A stretch of 64,000 nt of DNA from an uncultured Bacilli bacterium (GCA_934155645.1 CAKPHC010000007.1:1-64000), one strand, 5' to 3'. Counted from the first letter of the stretch, positions 8,981 to 18,106 are shown. Program-made: numbers and translations. Notes: generated by a model from the sequence alone, not told the origin.

Positions 8981-9700
8981 CTATTCACTTAAATTATGAT
9001 ATACATCTTGAACATCATCTAAGTCTTCTAAGATATCTACTAATCCTAGAACTTTTTCTTTAGCTTCATCATCAAGTTCAACTAAATTAGATGCTACAAA
9101 GGTAATTTCACTTGTTAAGAATTCTTTTATTCCAGCTGCTTCTAAAGCTTCTTTTACTTGAATAAAATGTTCTGTATCTGTATAAATCTCATAAGTATCA
9201 TCATTAACGATAAAATCTAATGCTCCATTATCTAGCGCTACCATCATAGCAGTATCTTCATCTATTGACTTATCTGTTACTATTACACCTTTACGTTCAA
9301 ACATGTAGGATACAGAACCATCAGTACCTAAGTTTCCACCTTTTTTAGTGAAAGAACTTCTTACTTGAGATGCAGTACGATTTCTATTATCAGTTAAGCA
9401 ATCAACCATGAAAGCTACACCTGATGGACCATAACCTTCATATCTTACTGATTCATAATCTTCTCCACCTAGAGCACCTGTTGCTTTATCAATAGCTTTT
9501 TGAATATTATCTTTAGGCATATTGTTACTTCTTGCTTTTTCTAGTACCGCGCGAAGAGCTGGATTATGTTCAGGATTACCATCTGTACCTCTTGCTGCTA
9601 CATAAATCTCTTTAGCAATTTTTTGAAAAACTTTTCCTCTTTGTTGGTCTAATTCACCTTTTTTTCTATGAATAGTCGCCCACTTTGAATGTCCACTCAT
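8981..9700 (-). CDS. yebC: YebC/TACO1-family protein
   Basis: 239 residues, the full family length, with the hallmark N-terminus MSGHSKWATIHRKKG and the central VRYEGYGPSGVAFMVDC. The family was annotated as DNA-binding regulators (PmpR); newer work links it to relief of ribosome stalling, so the role is best left as translation or gene regulation in the cytoplasm. It follows tadC by 10 bases and may be read with the Tad genes, but it is a housekeeping gene. Start ATG has AGGAGTGA. Confidence 0.95.
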   Translation of the reverse strand: MSGHSKWATIHRKKGELDQQRGKVFQKIAKEIYVAARGTDGNPEHNPALRAVLEKARSNNMPKDNIQKAIDKATGALGGEDYESVRYEGYGPSGVAFMVDCLTDNRNRTASQVRSSFTKKGGNLGTDGSVSYMFERKGVIVTDKSIDEDTAMMVALDNGALDFIVNDDTYEIYTDTEHFIQVKEALEAAGIKEFLTSEITFVASNLVELDDEAKEKVLGLVDILEDLDDVQDVYHNLSE

Positions 9701-9710
9701 AAATTCACTC

Positions 9711-10421
9711 CTAACTTAAAAATTGTATTATTATTGGGGATAAAATTAGTAATAGTATTAATGGTATAAAGAATATTACTGATATTACTGATACCTTTAA
9801 TGGAATCTTACTAATTTTTGCTTTAGCATTTAATATTTGTTTATCCCTTATATAATCTATTTGATTATACATGGTATCTATAATACTATTACCAAAGATA
9901 TTTGATTGTGAAATATTTAAGATAATATTATTAATAGTATCTGATGGTATTCTTAGTTTTAAATTTTCTAATGCTTCATTAAGACTTTTACCATATTTTA
10001 CTTCTCTTAGTGCTTGCCTGAATTCATAAGATAATTCAGAATCAATACTGTTAGAAGTTATTTCTAATGCTGTTTTTAAATTACGCCCAGTCTCTAATGA
10101 TAATGTTAAAACTTCGAAAAAATACATTGCATCATTATCTAATTTTTCACTTCTTGCAGCAACTTTTTTATCTATTACTATTTTAGGTAAAACATTAAAA
10201 TAAATAATTGATATTAAAGGTGCGGTAATATATCCCAATTTAGATATATATAATATCATAAAAAATATTAATATGGTAGTTAAAAATCTAATATTTAAGA
10301 AAATTACTGCATTATATGTATCTTTATACCCTAATAAATCTATTTTCTTTTGATATTTATTGATTGTTTCGGTACTGTATATTTTATATGCTAAGTTAAG
10401 ATTTTTACTATTTCTTTTCAT
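9711..10421 (-). CDS. tadC: Tad secretion inner-membrane protein TadC (T2SS-F fold)
   Basis: 236 residues with the type II secretion F domain. There is a hydrophobic pair of helices near the N-terminus (about 45-80), a helical cytoplasmic part with LSLETGRNLKTALEITS, and a C-terminal pair of helices (about 205-235). TadB and TadC form the membrane platform of Tad/Flp pilus machines. Its start overlaps the stop of tadB by one base, indicating translational coupling. Confidence 0.88.
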   Translation of the reverse strand: MKRNSKNLNLAYKIYSTETINKYQKKIDLLGYKDTYNAVIFLNIRFLTTILIFFMILYISKLGYITAPLISIIYFNVLPKIVIDKKVAARSEKLDNDAMYFFEVLTLSLETGRNLKTALEITSNSIDSELSYEFRQALREVKYGKSLNEALENLKLRIPSDTINNIILNISQSNIFGNSIIDTMYNQIDYIRDKQILNAKAKISKIPLKVSVISVIFFIPLILLLILSPIIIQFLS

Positions 10422-11437
10422 TACATCATCACCTTAACTTTCATTACTCGTTTGATTACTATTATGTATAGGATATAGATAAGTATTATTATGAACAATA
10501 TCATTATACCTATAGGATTAGTAAATAATGGGGTAAAATAATTAGGATTTAGAATAAATATTCCTAAGAAAAGTAATACTGGAATAAATACTAGTATTTG
10601 GAATATTGCTTTCGCTGATGCGGTTAATGCGCCTAGTTCTTCTTGTAGTTTTTTTCTAGTAAATGAATTACGCTCTACTGAAGCAAAAACTTGAACTATG
10701 TTACCACCTGTTTTATTTAAAACATTTAATGATGTAGTTATATATCTTGCTTCTTTCGTATCTATTCTTTTAGTAAATCTTTCGAATACAGTTTCCATAT
10801 TCAATCCAAAAGATAAGTCGATGTACATTTTTTTAAATTCTTCACTGATAGGTCCATCTAATTCATTAGATACCATATATATTGCTTGCATAATACTAAG
10901 ACCAGATTTAAAGGAGTTGTTCATAATAATGATTGCCTTTAACATATCTTTCTCTATTTGTCTTTTGCGCATTTTTGTTTTAGATATTAATAATAAATCC
11001 GGAATATAGAACCCAATTAAGAAAGTTGTTACTAGTTGTAAAGATGTAATGTTTTTATATTGAAATATATTGGATATAATAATTAGAATCATCATAGCAA
11101 ATCCTGCTAATACTTTGGTTGAAATATAGTCCATTGCATCTTCTCTAATAATCTTAGTGTTATCACAATATTTTTCATATTTTTTGCTATAATCGTTAAA
11201 GATTTTCAGTTTATATAAGAGTTTAGATACTCTTTTTTTAATTCTATTATAAATTTTATGCACTTTATCAAATAAAGATAATTCTTCGTCTTTAATAACG
11301 TTTACAGCATATTTACTAAATCTTTTTTCTAATCTAGTTGCTCTATTTAATCTAATTAACCATAATACTACACCAAATAGTATTATAATCATTGTTATTT
11401 GTAGAATAAATAAATTCATATTGTAACCATTTGGCAT
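10421..11437 (-). CDS. tadB: Tad secretion inner-membrane protein TadB (T2SS-F fold)
   Basis: 338 residues. There is one N-terminal helix (about 10-26), a second hydrophobic block around residues 115-155, the T2SS-F helical domain with MNNSFKSGLSIMQAIYMVS and LNVLNKTGGNIVQVF, and C-terminal helices (about 285-330). It lies 12 bases after the ATPase gene and is coupled to tadC. The role in the platform is known from the family. Start ATG has GGAGGAAA. Confidence 0.88.
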   Translation of the reverse strand: MPNGYNMNLFILQITMIIILFGVVLWLIRLNRATRLEKRFSKYAVNVIKDEELSLFDKVHKIYNRIKKRVSKLLYKLKIFNDYSKKYEKYCDNTKIIREDAMDYISTKVLAGFAMMILIIISNIFQYKNITSLQLVTTFLIGFYIPDLLLISKTKMRKRQIEKDMLKAIIIMNNSFKSGLSIMQAIYMVSNELDGPISEEFKKMYIDLSFGLNMETVFERFTKRIDTKEARYITTSLNVLNKTGGNIVQVFASVERNSFTRKKLQEELGALTASAKAIFQILVFIPVLLFLGIFILNPNYFTPLFTNPIGIMILFIIILIYILYIIVIKRVMKVKVMM

Positions 11438-11448
11438 AATATTTCCTC

Positions 11449-12825
11449 CTAATCTTTTTTCTTTTTAGATTTTTGTTCTTTTTCTATAGCTTGGAAGATG
11501 TCATCTACTGAATGAACTCCCCTACTTACAATTTTCTTATATACACTTGGAATATAATTATAAAGAATAAATTCACCATTTACTTCGCCTTTATCCGTTA
11601 ATCCGTTTTGTTGGAAAGCAAAGATATCTTTTAAAATGATATTTTCACCATCAAATCCAGTTATTTCTGAGATTGATGTTACTTTACGGCGACCATCGCT
11701 CAATCTTTCGATATTTACTACTATATCTAAGGCTTTTTCAATATATTCACGTACTGCTTTTAAAGGAATATCTATTCCACTCATTAAAATCATTGTTTCT
11801 AATCGATTTAGAGCATCGCTTGCAGAATTAGCATGTAGTGTAGTAAGTGAACCATCATGACCTGTGTTCATAGCTTGTAACATATCAAATGCTTCTTCAC
11901 CACGAACTTCTCCTACTATAATACGGTCTGGTCTCATACGTAATGAGTTTCTTACAAGGTCTCTTATTGTTACTTCACCTTCACGTTCATAGTTAACATT
12001 TCTTGTTTCTAGTGAAATTACGTGAGTTTGTTTTAATCTTAATTCTACAGCATCTTCTATTGTTATAATACGTTCATCAGGATTAATAAAATTTGATAAA
12101 ACATTTAATAGTGTTGTCTTACCAGAACCAGTTCCACCACACACTACCATGTTTAATTTAGCTTCAACACATGCATCTAGAAATCTAGCCATATATGGAG
12201 TTAATGTACCATTACCAATTAAAGCTTCAATATTACTCATACTCTCTTTGAATTTACGAATTGTCATAACTGGACCTTTAACTGATAAAGGTGGAATAAT
12301 TGCATTGATTCTTGAACCATCTGGTAGGTGTGAGTCAACCATTGGATTAGTTGAATCTATAGTTCTACCTAGTGGTTGAACAATTCTTTGAATAGTTCTA
12401 ATTATATGGTCATTATTGATAAATGAAACAGAATCATCTCTAATTAATTGACCATCTACTTCTATATATATTTCATTTGGTCCGTTTACCATTATTTCAG
12501 TAACGTTTTTATCTTCCAATAATTCGGTAATTGGTCCATATCCATTAATTTCGTTTTCTATTAAGTTGAAGATGTGATTTCTTTCTACATTTGTTAAGTC
12601 ATATCCTTCAGTAATTCTATCTATTTCTTCATTAATATATTGAGTTAAAACTTTTTCATCAGGTATTTGGTTATCTATTAATTCTTGAATTATTGTATTT
12701 CTAAAGCGGTCAAGTAAATCTTTATCTTTAAAAATATCATAATCGTTAGTTATTTCTTTGCTATATTCTTTTTCGTTTTCATTTTTTTCTATTTCAAATT
12801 CTTCTAGCCAACTATTTTTCTTCAT
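11449..12825 (-). CDS. tadA: Tad secretion ATPase TadA/CpaF
   Basis: About 458 residues. The CpaF N-terminal domain is followed by the secretion ATPase core: VNGPNEIYIEVDG, Walker A GGTGSGKTTLLN (near residue 230), an acidic Asp-box region and RPDRIIVGEVRGEEAFDML, then the His box TTLHANSASDALNRLE. It powers pilus assembly in the cytoplasm. Start at 12825 is preferred because AAAGGGG lies 9 bases upstream, while the earlier ATG at 12834 directly abuts the same purines. The gene overlaps the tadZ 3' end by 14 bases. Confidence 0.95.
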   Translation of the reverse strand: MKKNSWLEEFEIEKNENEKEYSKEITNDYDIFKDKDLLDRFRNTIIQELIDNQIPDEKVLTQYINEEIDRITEGYDLTNVERNHIFNLIENEINGYGPITELLEDKNVTEIMVNGPNEIYIEVDGQLIRDDSVSFINNDHIIRTIQRIVQPLGRTIDSTNPMVDSHLPDGSRINAIIPPLSVKGPVMTIRKFKESMSNIEALIGNGTLTPYMARFLDACVEAKLNMVVCGGTGSGKTTLLNVLSNFINPDERIITIEDAVELRLKQTHVISLETRNVNYEREGEVTIRDLVRNSLRMRPDRIIVGEVRGEEAFDMLQAMNTGHDGSLTTLHANSASDALNRLETMILMSGIDIPLKAVREYIEKALDIVVNIERLSDGRRKVTSISEITGFDGENIILKDIFAFQQNGLTDKGEVNGEFILYNYIPSVYKKIVSRGVHSVDDIFQAIEKEQKSKKKKD

Positions 12826-13606
12826 TTGCTTCATCCCCTTTATAATCTTTTAATAGATTAAGTACAAAATTAGAAAGTTTAGCTGCCTCTTTAGCATTGT
12901 CTTTTAATACTTTTTCACATGCTTCTAGAAGGTTGCCATTTACAACGTATTTATCTAATCCCCTAATATAAAATCTTTTTGGTATTGTATAGTTTATTTT
13001 GCTTTTTATAATACTTTCAATATCATAACTAGAATAGTAACCACGACCTTCATTAATTGCACTATTTAGTACTAGGACTAGGTTATCTACGTCCATATTT
13101 TTACATATTGAAATAAAGTTTTTAGTATTTTTTATATCAAATGAATCGTTTGTGAAAATATCTAAAATTACTTTGGAACACTCAAAAGCAACCATGTTTG
13201 TAACGCTTAGAATATGATTAGTATCTATTAGAATAACATCATATTTGTGAGAAAAACTTCTTAAAATTACTTCTAGATATTTACGGTCTATTTTAGATGC
13301 TTGTCTAGGATCTTTTGGAGAAGTAATTATATCAATGTATTCATCATATTTAATAACATAGTTTTCTTTAGAATCTCCTTTGTAACGGTTGTTTGCAACA
13401 TCATCACATAGATTGTATATACTTCCTTTAACATCAAGATTTAACGCAAAGGCAATATCGCCATTATATAAGTCTAAATCCATTATTAATACTCTTTTTT
13501 GAGCCTTTTTTAGAATAGCAGCAAGTTGTAAAACAGTTAAAGTTTTACCAACTCCACCTTTCATGGAAGTTACTGTTATTATTTTCCCTTTTTTTATTTT
13601 TGGCAT
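12812..13606 (-). CDS. tadZ: TadZ/CpaE-like ParA-family ATPase
   Basis: 264 residues of the MinD/ParA fold. A deviant Walker A MKGGVGKTLTVLQL near residue 16 is followed by LIMDLDLYNGD and the Walker B-like DVILIDTNH. In Tad loci this protein localises the machine at the membrane. No N-terminal receiver domain is present, unlike many CpaE proteins. It sits between the tadE-like genes and the tadA ATPase. Confidence 0.88.
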   Translation of the reverse strand: MPKIKKGKIITVTSMKGGVGKTLTVLQLAAILKKAQKRVLIMDLDLYNGDIAFALNLDVKGSIYNLCDDVANNRYKGDSKENYVIKYDEYIDIITSPKDPRQASKIDRKYLEVILRSFSHKYDVILIDTNHILSVTNMVAFECSKVILDIFTNDSFDIKNTKNFISICKNMDVDNLVLVLNSAINEGRGYYSSYDIESIIKSKINYTIPKRFYIRGLDKYVVNGNLLEACEKVLKDNAKEAAKLSNFVLNLLKDYKGDEANEEK

Positions 13607-13621
13607 ATTTTCACATCCTCA

Positions 13622-13987
13622 TTATTGATATATTGGATTATCGTTATTTATTTTAAATGTTCTTTTAGAAGTAATTGTATAGTTATTTCTACCAGTTACA
13701 TTTCCAAAATAACTTGAAACTTCTTTTTTTAAGTTAATTTGTACTTCTTCAGCACTTACTAATATAAATTCCACTTCAATGTCTTTATCATTTTTATTTA
13801 TATAATCTTTTATTTCATCAACACTCATATTTCTTATTGCAGCATCTTTTATTACTAAATCATTTATTTGATTTAATTTATTTTTGTTATATGCAAGATA
13901 AGTGTTATCAATTATGTATACAGCACCTAGTAATAAAATTGGAATTATTAGAACAAATAAGATTAATACTTGACCTTTATTATTCAT
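13622..13987 (-). CDS. TadE/TadG-like pseudopilin, second copy
   Basis: 121 residues. The start MNNKGQVLILFVLIIPILLL gives a short charged lead, then one hydrophobic helix and a small extracellular domain. This is the TadE/TadG-like layout (minor pseudopilin). It overlaps the preceding tadE gene by 8 bases. The Glu typical of processed pilins at the start of the helix is absent here (Gln-Val). Confidence 0.78.
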   Translation of the reverse strand: MNNKGQVLILFVLIIPILLLGAVYIIDNTYLAYNKNKLNQINDLVIKDAAIRNMSVDEIKDYINKNDKDIEVEFILVSAEEVQINLKKEVSSYFGNVTGRNNYTITSKRTFKINNDNPIYQ

Positions 13988-14333
13988 ACTTAATCACCCT
14001 ACTAGTGGATACTTTATATGGTGATGATAATATCAAGTTAAGTCCAGGTGTAATTATATCTATTTTTCTTGATAAAGTCACTGTCATGTATCCGTTTTCA
14101 GCATTACTTAGTGTTACTTCAATATTAGTTTTAGTATTTTGATTTACAGTTTTATTAATAGCATCGTAATCAATTGAATCTCTATCAATGTCATTTATAT
14201 AGCCTAAAGCTGTTTCTAATTCGTTTTTATTTACAAATATTCTACCAAAATCTATTACTGCAAATAAAAGCATAATAAGAACTGGTAAAACTAAAATGAA
14301 TTCAACTAATGCTTGACCTTTTTTATTGTTCAC
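13980..14333 (-). CDS. tadE: TadE-like pseudopilin, first copy
   Basis: 117 residues. MNNKKGQALVEFILVLPVLI is a typical TadE start with the conserved Glu in ALVEF, followed by one transmembrane helix and VIDFGRIFVNKNELETAL. It is the first gene of the Tad unit. The start is GTG at 14333 with AGGGGTGG upstream. With no flp gene in view, one of the two TadE-like proteins, or a remote Flp, would have to supply the filament subunit. Confidence 0.85.
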   Translation of the reverse strand: MNNKKGQALVEFILVLPVLIMLLFAVIDFGRIFVNKNELETALGYINDIDRDSIDYDAINKTVNQNTKTNIEVTLSNAENGYMTVTLSRKIDIITPGLNLILSSPYKVSTSRVIKYE

Positions 14334-14369
14334 TCTACCACCCCTATTATAGATTAATTATAGCACAGC

Positions 14370-14402
14370 ACAAAAAAAAATAAAACTATAAAGTCTTATT
14401 TT
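14370..14402 (-). terminator. Intrinsic terminator after secreted paralogue 1
   Basis: Minus-strand AATAAGACT/AGTTTTATT-type stem with a mismatch followed by a long T-tract. It separates the secreted-protein cluster from the Tad unit. Confidence 0.55.
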
Positions 14403-14412
14403 TTTAATTCTA

Positions 14413-14934
14413 TTATGCTCCTGCTTGTGCATTGAAGAATTGTTGATAGTTAGCAGTAACTACAATGTTTTTAGTTAATTCATCAGGTTGTTCACCAGTT
14501 GTATCATCATAAGTAGCAACTAGTGTAATAGTTTCTCTACCTGTTGAAGCCGCTAATTTTGCTCTGTTAGTTAAATCATCATCTGGAGATGGTGTTAATG
14601 TAAATGTAATTGGAGCTTCTCCTGTTTCAACTGCTGTGATTGATTTTAATACAGCATCTAGAGTTCCAGTGTTTTTAACTCCAATTGTACATGTTACTTG
14701 GTCTCCAGGTGTTTCTAATGAAACAGCTAATGTTGCAGTTGTACCAGATATTGCAATACCACTTCCATCTGAACATTTAGAAACAGTAGTATCTTGATCA
14801 AATTCTACCTTCCAAGTTGAACCAATTGTAGTAGTACCGTTTATTGTTAAGTTAGTTGTAAATGCAGCAAATGCTACAGCCATAACAATAACAACTGTAC
14901 ATAACATAACAATTAATATGCCTTTGTCCTTCAT
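14413..14934 (-). CDS. Small secreted beta-domain protein, tandem paralogue 1
   Basis: About 173 residues from the ATG at 14934, which has AAAGGAGGA upstream; the upstream extension to 14991 lacks a ribosome site. A hydrophobic segment ends in AFAAFTTNLTINGTTTIGS, then a mature beta-rich domain with TWKVEFDQDTTVS, two Cys (KCSDG and QVTCTIGVKN) and GTLDAVLKSI. The N-terminus recalls SipW-cognate/TasA-type exported proteins (Ala-rich cleavage zone after a hydrophobic core), but this match is only by eye. It is the last of four paralogues and ends at its own terminator. Role unknown; an abundant surface or matrix protein is possible. Confidence 0.78.
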   Translation of the reverse strand: MKDKGILIVMLCTVVIVMAVAFAAFTTNLTINGTTTIGSTWKVEFDQDTTVSKCSDGSGIAISGTTATLAVSLETPGDQVTCTIGVKNTGTLDAVLKSITAVETGEAPITFTLTPSPDDDLTNRAKLAASTGRETITLVATYDDTTGEQPDELTKNIVVTANYQQFFNAQAGA

Positions 14935-15001
14935 AATATCCTCCTTTATTATTACAAAATTATTGTAACATATTTTAGTAGTGTAATACAATATTTTTTG
15001 T

Positions 15002-15032
15002 AAAAAAAAGATATAGGAAACTATATCTTTAA
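15002..15032 (-). terminator. Intrinsic terminator after secreted paralogue 2
   Basis: Minus-strand stem AAAGATATAG-TTTC-CTATATCTTT running into T's. Confidence 0.85.
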
Positions 15033-15053
15033 TCCAAATTATTAGTTAAAATC

Positions 15054-15623
15054 TTAACCTAATTTTTGTTCATAACCGATAGTTACAGTTACAGTTTTTG
15101 TTTTAGTAGCTTCTGTTGCTGAACCAGTAGCATCAGCATCATAAGCAGCGTCAATTTTGTAAGTTTGAGTTTTACCAGCTGCTAATGTATCACCTGTAGC
15201 TATGCCTGATAAGTTGTATTTAATTAAGTCAGCAGCTGTTACATCAAGTGAATTATCATCAGCAGTAACAGTTTTAGAAGCTCCTGAACCATCTTTTACA
15301 ACTGTATCAATGCTTTTAACTTTAGCATCTAATGAACCAGTGTTAGAAATAGTTACATCACAGTGTCCTGTGTCTCCTGGTTGATTGAAAGTGAAGTCGA
15401 ATTGAGCAGTTGTTGCTGTAAAGCTTTTAGTAACTGCTGCTGCTTGTCCACCTTCTACTGCAGTTGCATTGCAATCGATTGCAGTAATAGCAACGTTCCA
15501 TGTAGAACTGATTGTTGCTGTACCATTAATTGTTAATGTTGTTTGGAATGCTGCATAAGCTACTGCCATAACGCAAACTACTGCACATAGCATTCCGATT
15601 ATAAGATTTTTGCTATCTTTCAT
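15054..15623 (-). CDS. Small secreted beta-domain protein, tandem paralogue 2
   Basis: 189 residues. The start MKDSKNLIIGMLCAVV leads through a hydrophobic core to YAAFQTTLTINGTATIS and a beta domain with STWNVAITAIDCN, NQPGDTGHCDVTISNTG and GTLAAGKTQTYKIDAAYD. One Cys pair is likely to form a disulfide. The codons for Ala, Thr and Val are plentiful and the gene has a strong GGGAGGAAA site, consistent with high expression. It is a paralogue of the flanking genes, 37 bases after paralogue 3. No known family assigned. Confidence 0.8.
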   Translation of the reverse strand: MKDSKNLIIGMLCAVVCVMAVAYAAFQTTLTINGTATISSTWNVAITAIDCNATAVEGGQAAAVTKSFTATTAQFDFTFNQPGDTGHCDVTISNTGSLDAKVKSIDTVVKDGSGASKTVTADDNSLDVTAADLIKYNLSGIATGDTLAAGKTQTYKIDAAYDADATGSATEATKTKTVTVTIGYEQKLG

Positions 15624-15659
15624 TTCTAATTTCCTCCCTTGTGTTTATCACACTATAAT

Positions 15660-16205
15660 TTATTTAATTTTTTGAGTAGCAACTGATGTGATTGATAATT
15701 TTGCTGTTTTAGCTGCTGCTGCTGGATCTTCAGTTATAGTACTCTTATATGTTCCTTGAACAGTGATTTCATGAGTAGCATTTTTACCAGCGTTTGCTAA
15801 TAACTCTGTAGTTCCATTATTAGTAGCTCCTGTAACAACAAAGTCAATTGCATCTGTTCCATCAGCTCCAGTAATTGTATGAGTTAATAATACGTCTACA
15901 GTACCACAGTTTTCATATACTACTTGGCAAGTAGCTGTGTCTCCAGGTTGAGTGAATCCCATAGTGATTGTAGCATCTAATGCATTACCAGCAACTGATG
16001 CTTCAGCAGTAACTGAACCAGCAGCTCCACCTGAAACTGGTGTTTTAGTTGGGCAAGTTGCCTCCTTAATTCTTACACACCATTCTGATGCGATTGTTGA
16101 TGTACCATTAATTGTTAATGTTGTTGCGAATGCAGCGTAAGCTACAGCCATAACACAAACAACTGCACATAACATACCAATTACTAAATTCTTACTATCC
16201 TTCAT
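15660..16205 (-). CDS. Small secreted beta-domain protein, tandem paralogue 3
   Basis: 181 residues with an N-terminus nearly identical to paralogue 2 (MKDSKNLVIGMLCAVV) and the shared AYAAFATTLTINGTSTIAS. The mature domain has four Cys (EWCVRIKEATCP and TCQVVYENCG), suggesting two disulfides, and the family motif GFTQPGDTATC. The start has AAGGAAGGAG. It shares this four-Cys pattern with paralogue 4. Likely secreted; function unknown. Confidence 0.8.
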   Translation of the reverse strand: MKDSKNLVIGMLCAVVCVMAVAYAAFATTLTINGTSTIASEWCVRIKEATCPTKTPVSGGAAGSVTAEASVAGNALDATITMGFTQPGDTATCQVVYENCGTVDVLLTHTITGADGTDAIDFVVTGATNNGTTELLANAGKNATHEITVQGTYKSTITEDPAAAAKTAKLSITSVATQKIK

Positions 16206-16310
16206 TTTGTTTTTCTCCTTCCTTATCTTATAGATTGATTATAGCAAACATTATTTTAAAAGACAATACTTAAAATATAAATTTGCATTTTTTTACACAA
16301 AATTTTCACA

Positions 16311-16343
16311 AAAAAACACGACCACTGTAAAGTCATGTTTTTA
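16311..16343 (-). terminator. Intrinsic terminator after secreted paralogue 4
   Basis: Minus-strand stem ACATGAC/GTCGTGT (one G-U pair) followed by seven T. Confidence 0.7.
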
Positions 16344-16348
16344 AACAT

Positions 16349-16879
16349 TTAATTAAAGTTTTGAGTATAATTAGCAGTTACTTTTAATTCCTTAGTTTTA
16401 TCGCTATCAAGAGGTTGTGATGTAATACTACTATCATATTTACCAGTTACAACTGCTGTATGTGTACCAGTTGTTTTTGATAAAACAGCGTTTTCAGTAA
16501 GACCTGTTACAGAAAGTCTTATTGGTCCTTCTTCATCTATTCCAGTTATTATTAATTCACTTAATTTTGCATCTATATTTCCACAGTTTTCAAATATAAT
16601 TGTACATACTGCTTGGTCTCCTGGTTGGGTAAACTCCATAGAAACTGTCGCTGTATTATTTGACACTTTACTAGCAGTAGCAGTAACTGATTCAGCACTT
16701 CCTCCGCTTACTGGAGTTGTAACACAAGTAGGATTATCTTTAATTCTTACACACCAATCTGATGTGATTGTTGCTGTACCGTTTATCTTTAAATTTGTTG
16801 CAAATGCTGCATAACCTACAGCCATGATTGCTATTAATGCACACAACAATCCAACTAGTAAACCTTTTTTATCTTTCAT
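16349..16879 (-). CDS. Small secreted beta-domain protein, tandem paralogue 4
   Basis: 176 residues, the first gene of the cluster. MKDKKGLLVGLLCALIA is followed by YAAFATNLKINGTATITSD, then four Cys (DWCVRIKDNPTC and CTIIFENCG) and EFTQPGDQ. It is closest to paralogue 3. GGAGGG lies just before the ATG. The terminator after each group implies at least partly separate transcripts. Confidence 0.8.
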   Translation of the reverse strand: MKDKKGLLVGLLCALIAIMAVGYAAFATNLKINGTATITSDWCVRIKDNPTCVTTPVSGGSAESVTATASKVSNNTATVSMEFTQPGDQAVCTIIFENCGNIDAKLSELIITGIDEEGPIRLSVTGLTENAVLSKTTGTHTAVVTGKYDSSITSQPLDSDKTKELKVTANYTQNFN

Positions 16880-16917
16880 AATATACCCTCCTATTTTCTA
16901 AATTGATTATATCAAAA

Positions 16918-18081
16918 CTAACTGGCTATATCAACACCAAAACTCGTTTTATCATAATATTTAATCTGATTTTTACTATGAACTATTTTAAATAACTCGT
17001 TATCTCTTAACATATAGTTTTCAATAACTGTTTTATCAAATAAGTTTTTTTCAATTCCTGCAATATTATATTGAGCTAGTCTATTACTGATTTTTCCAAA
17101 CATAATATCACATTCTATTTCCATAGTATCATGTAACTTGTTATAAAAATTTTTAGGTTTTGTTTTAAATATTCTTTCTATTTCTCGAATCTCATTACAA
17201 CCATTTCGTTCATTATACTGTGACAATAAGTAATCAAACTCAAAACTATTAGGAGCAGTCAATATTTTTAATATTCCCTCTTCTTTTATATTGCTTTTCT
17301 GTTTTAAGAACTTGTCCAGTGTTATACCAAAAAAGTTATAATTAATTCTTCTTGCTAAGTTATTACGATATTGGTCTTTAGATATCGTATCAGATGATGG
17401 GTCAAATATATATAATCCCTCAATATCATTTTCTTTATCTTTTAGATGCGCTAAAGTAACATAGTTTATTTCATTATCAACATTTACTTTTACTAATATT
17501 GCTGGTACATTGTTCATATTTAACAATTCTTTAAACAACAAATTGTATCCATAACTATTGGCTTTACCTTCACTTATTATTTCAGGTAATCTTCCATATT
17601 TATTTTTTCCATCATAGTCAAATAATTTAACTCTATCATACATTTTTAATACTTCATTAAAATTATTCTCACTATCTTTTAAACATCTAGACTCATTAAA
17701 CCACTCTTTTATCTTTCGATATTTTGCCATAGTAGTTATAGAACATCTATTTTCGTCTTTAGAATAAGCAATATTCCAAGTATCAATGTTTAAGAAACTC
17801 ATATTTGATAAAATCATATCATCATTTTCATCTATCTTTTTTAAAATGTATTTTTCAATTTTTGCATCATCAATAGTTGGCAATCCTTCTAGTAGTAATT
17901 TTACTTTTTCGATACTCGCAATATCAATATCATCTTTAAAATATATTTGGGATAGATTAATTGGTGATGCTAGTAAGTTTATTAAATCACTTAGTTCAGA
18001 ATCAGATAAAGGGTGGTCAAAAGATAAGTTGGATAATAACTTAGTTTTATTTTCTATATTTAAATCCATTAACTTAACCAT
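16918..18081 (-). CDS. Protein with degenerate transglutaminase-like domain
   Basis: About 387 residues, cytoplasmic, no signal. The region around residues 190-260 has the order of a transglutaminase-like core, but the usual nucleophilic Cys position reads ANSYGYN (Ser). A His follows in VTLAHLKD and an Asp in YIFDPSSD. It may be a non-catalytic binding domain or a Ser variant. The flanks are alpha-helical and Lys/Asn-rich and were not recognised. The start at 18081 is preferred (AAAGGG nine bases upstream) over the ATG at 18090. It follows ddl by about 25 bases. Confidence 0.65.
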   Translation of the reverse strand: MVKLMDLNIENKTKLLSNLSFDHPLSDSELSDLINLLASPINLSQIYFKDDIDIASIEKVKLLLEGLPTIDDAKIEKYILKKIDENDDMILSNMSFLNIDTWNIAYSKDENRCSITTMAKYRKIKEWFNESRCLKDSENNFNEVLKMYDRVKLFDYDGKNKYGRLPEIISEGKANSYGYNLLFKELLNMNNVPAILVKVNVDNEINYVTLAHLKDKENDIEGLYIFDPSSDTISKDQYRNNLARRINYNFFGITLDKFLKQKSNIKEEGILKILTAPNSFEFDYLLSQYNERNGCNEIREIERIFKTKPKNFYNKLHDTMEIECDIMFGKISNRLAQYNIAGIEKNLFDKTVIENYMLRDNELFKIVHSKNQIKYYDKTSFGVDIAS

Positions 18082-18106
18082 TTCAACCATCCCTTTATTT
18101 AATTAT

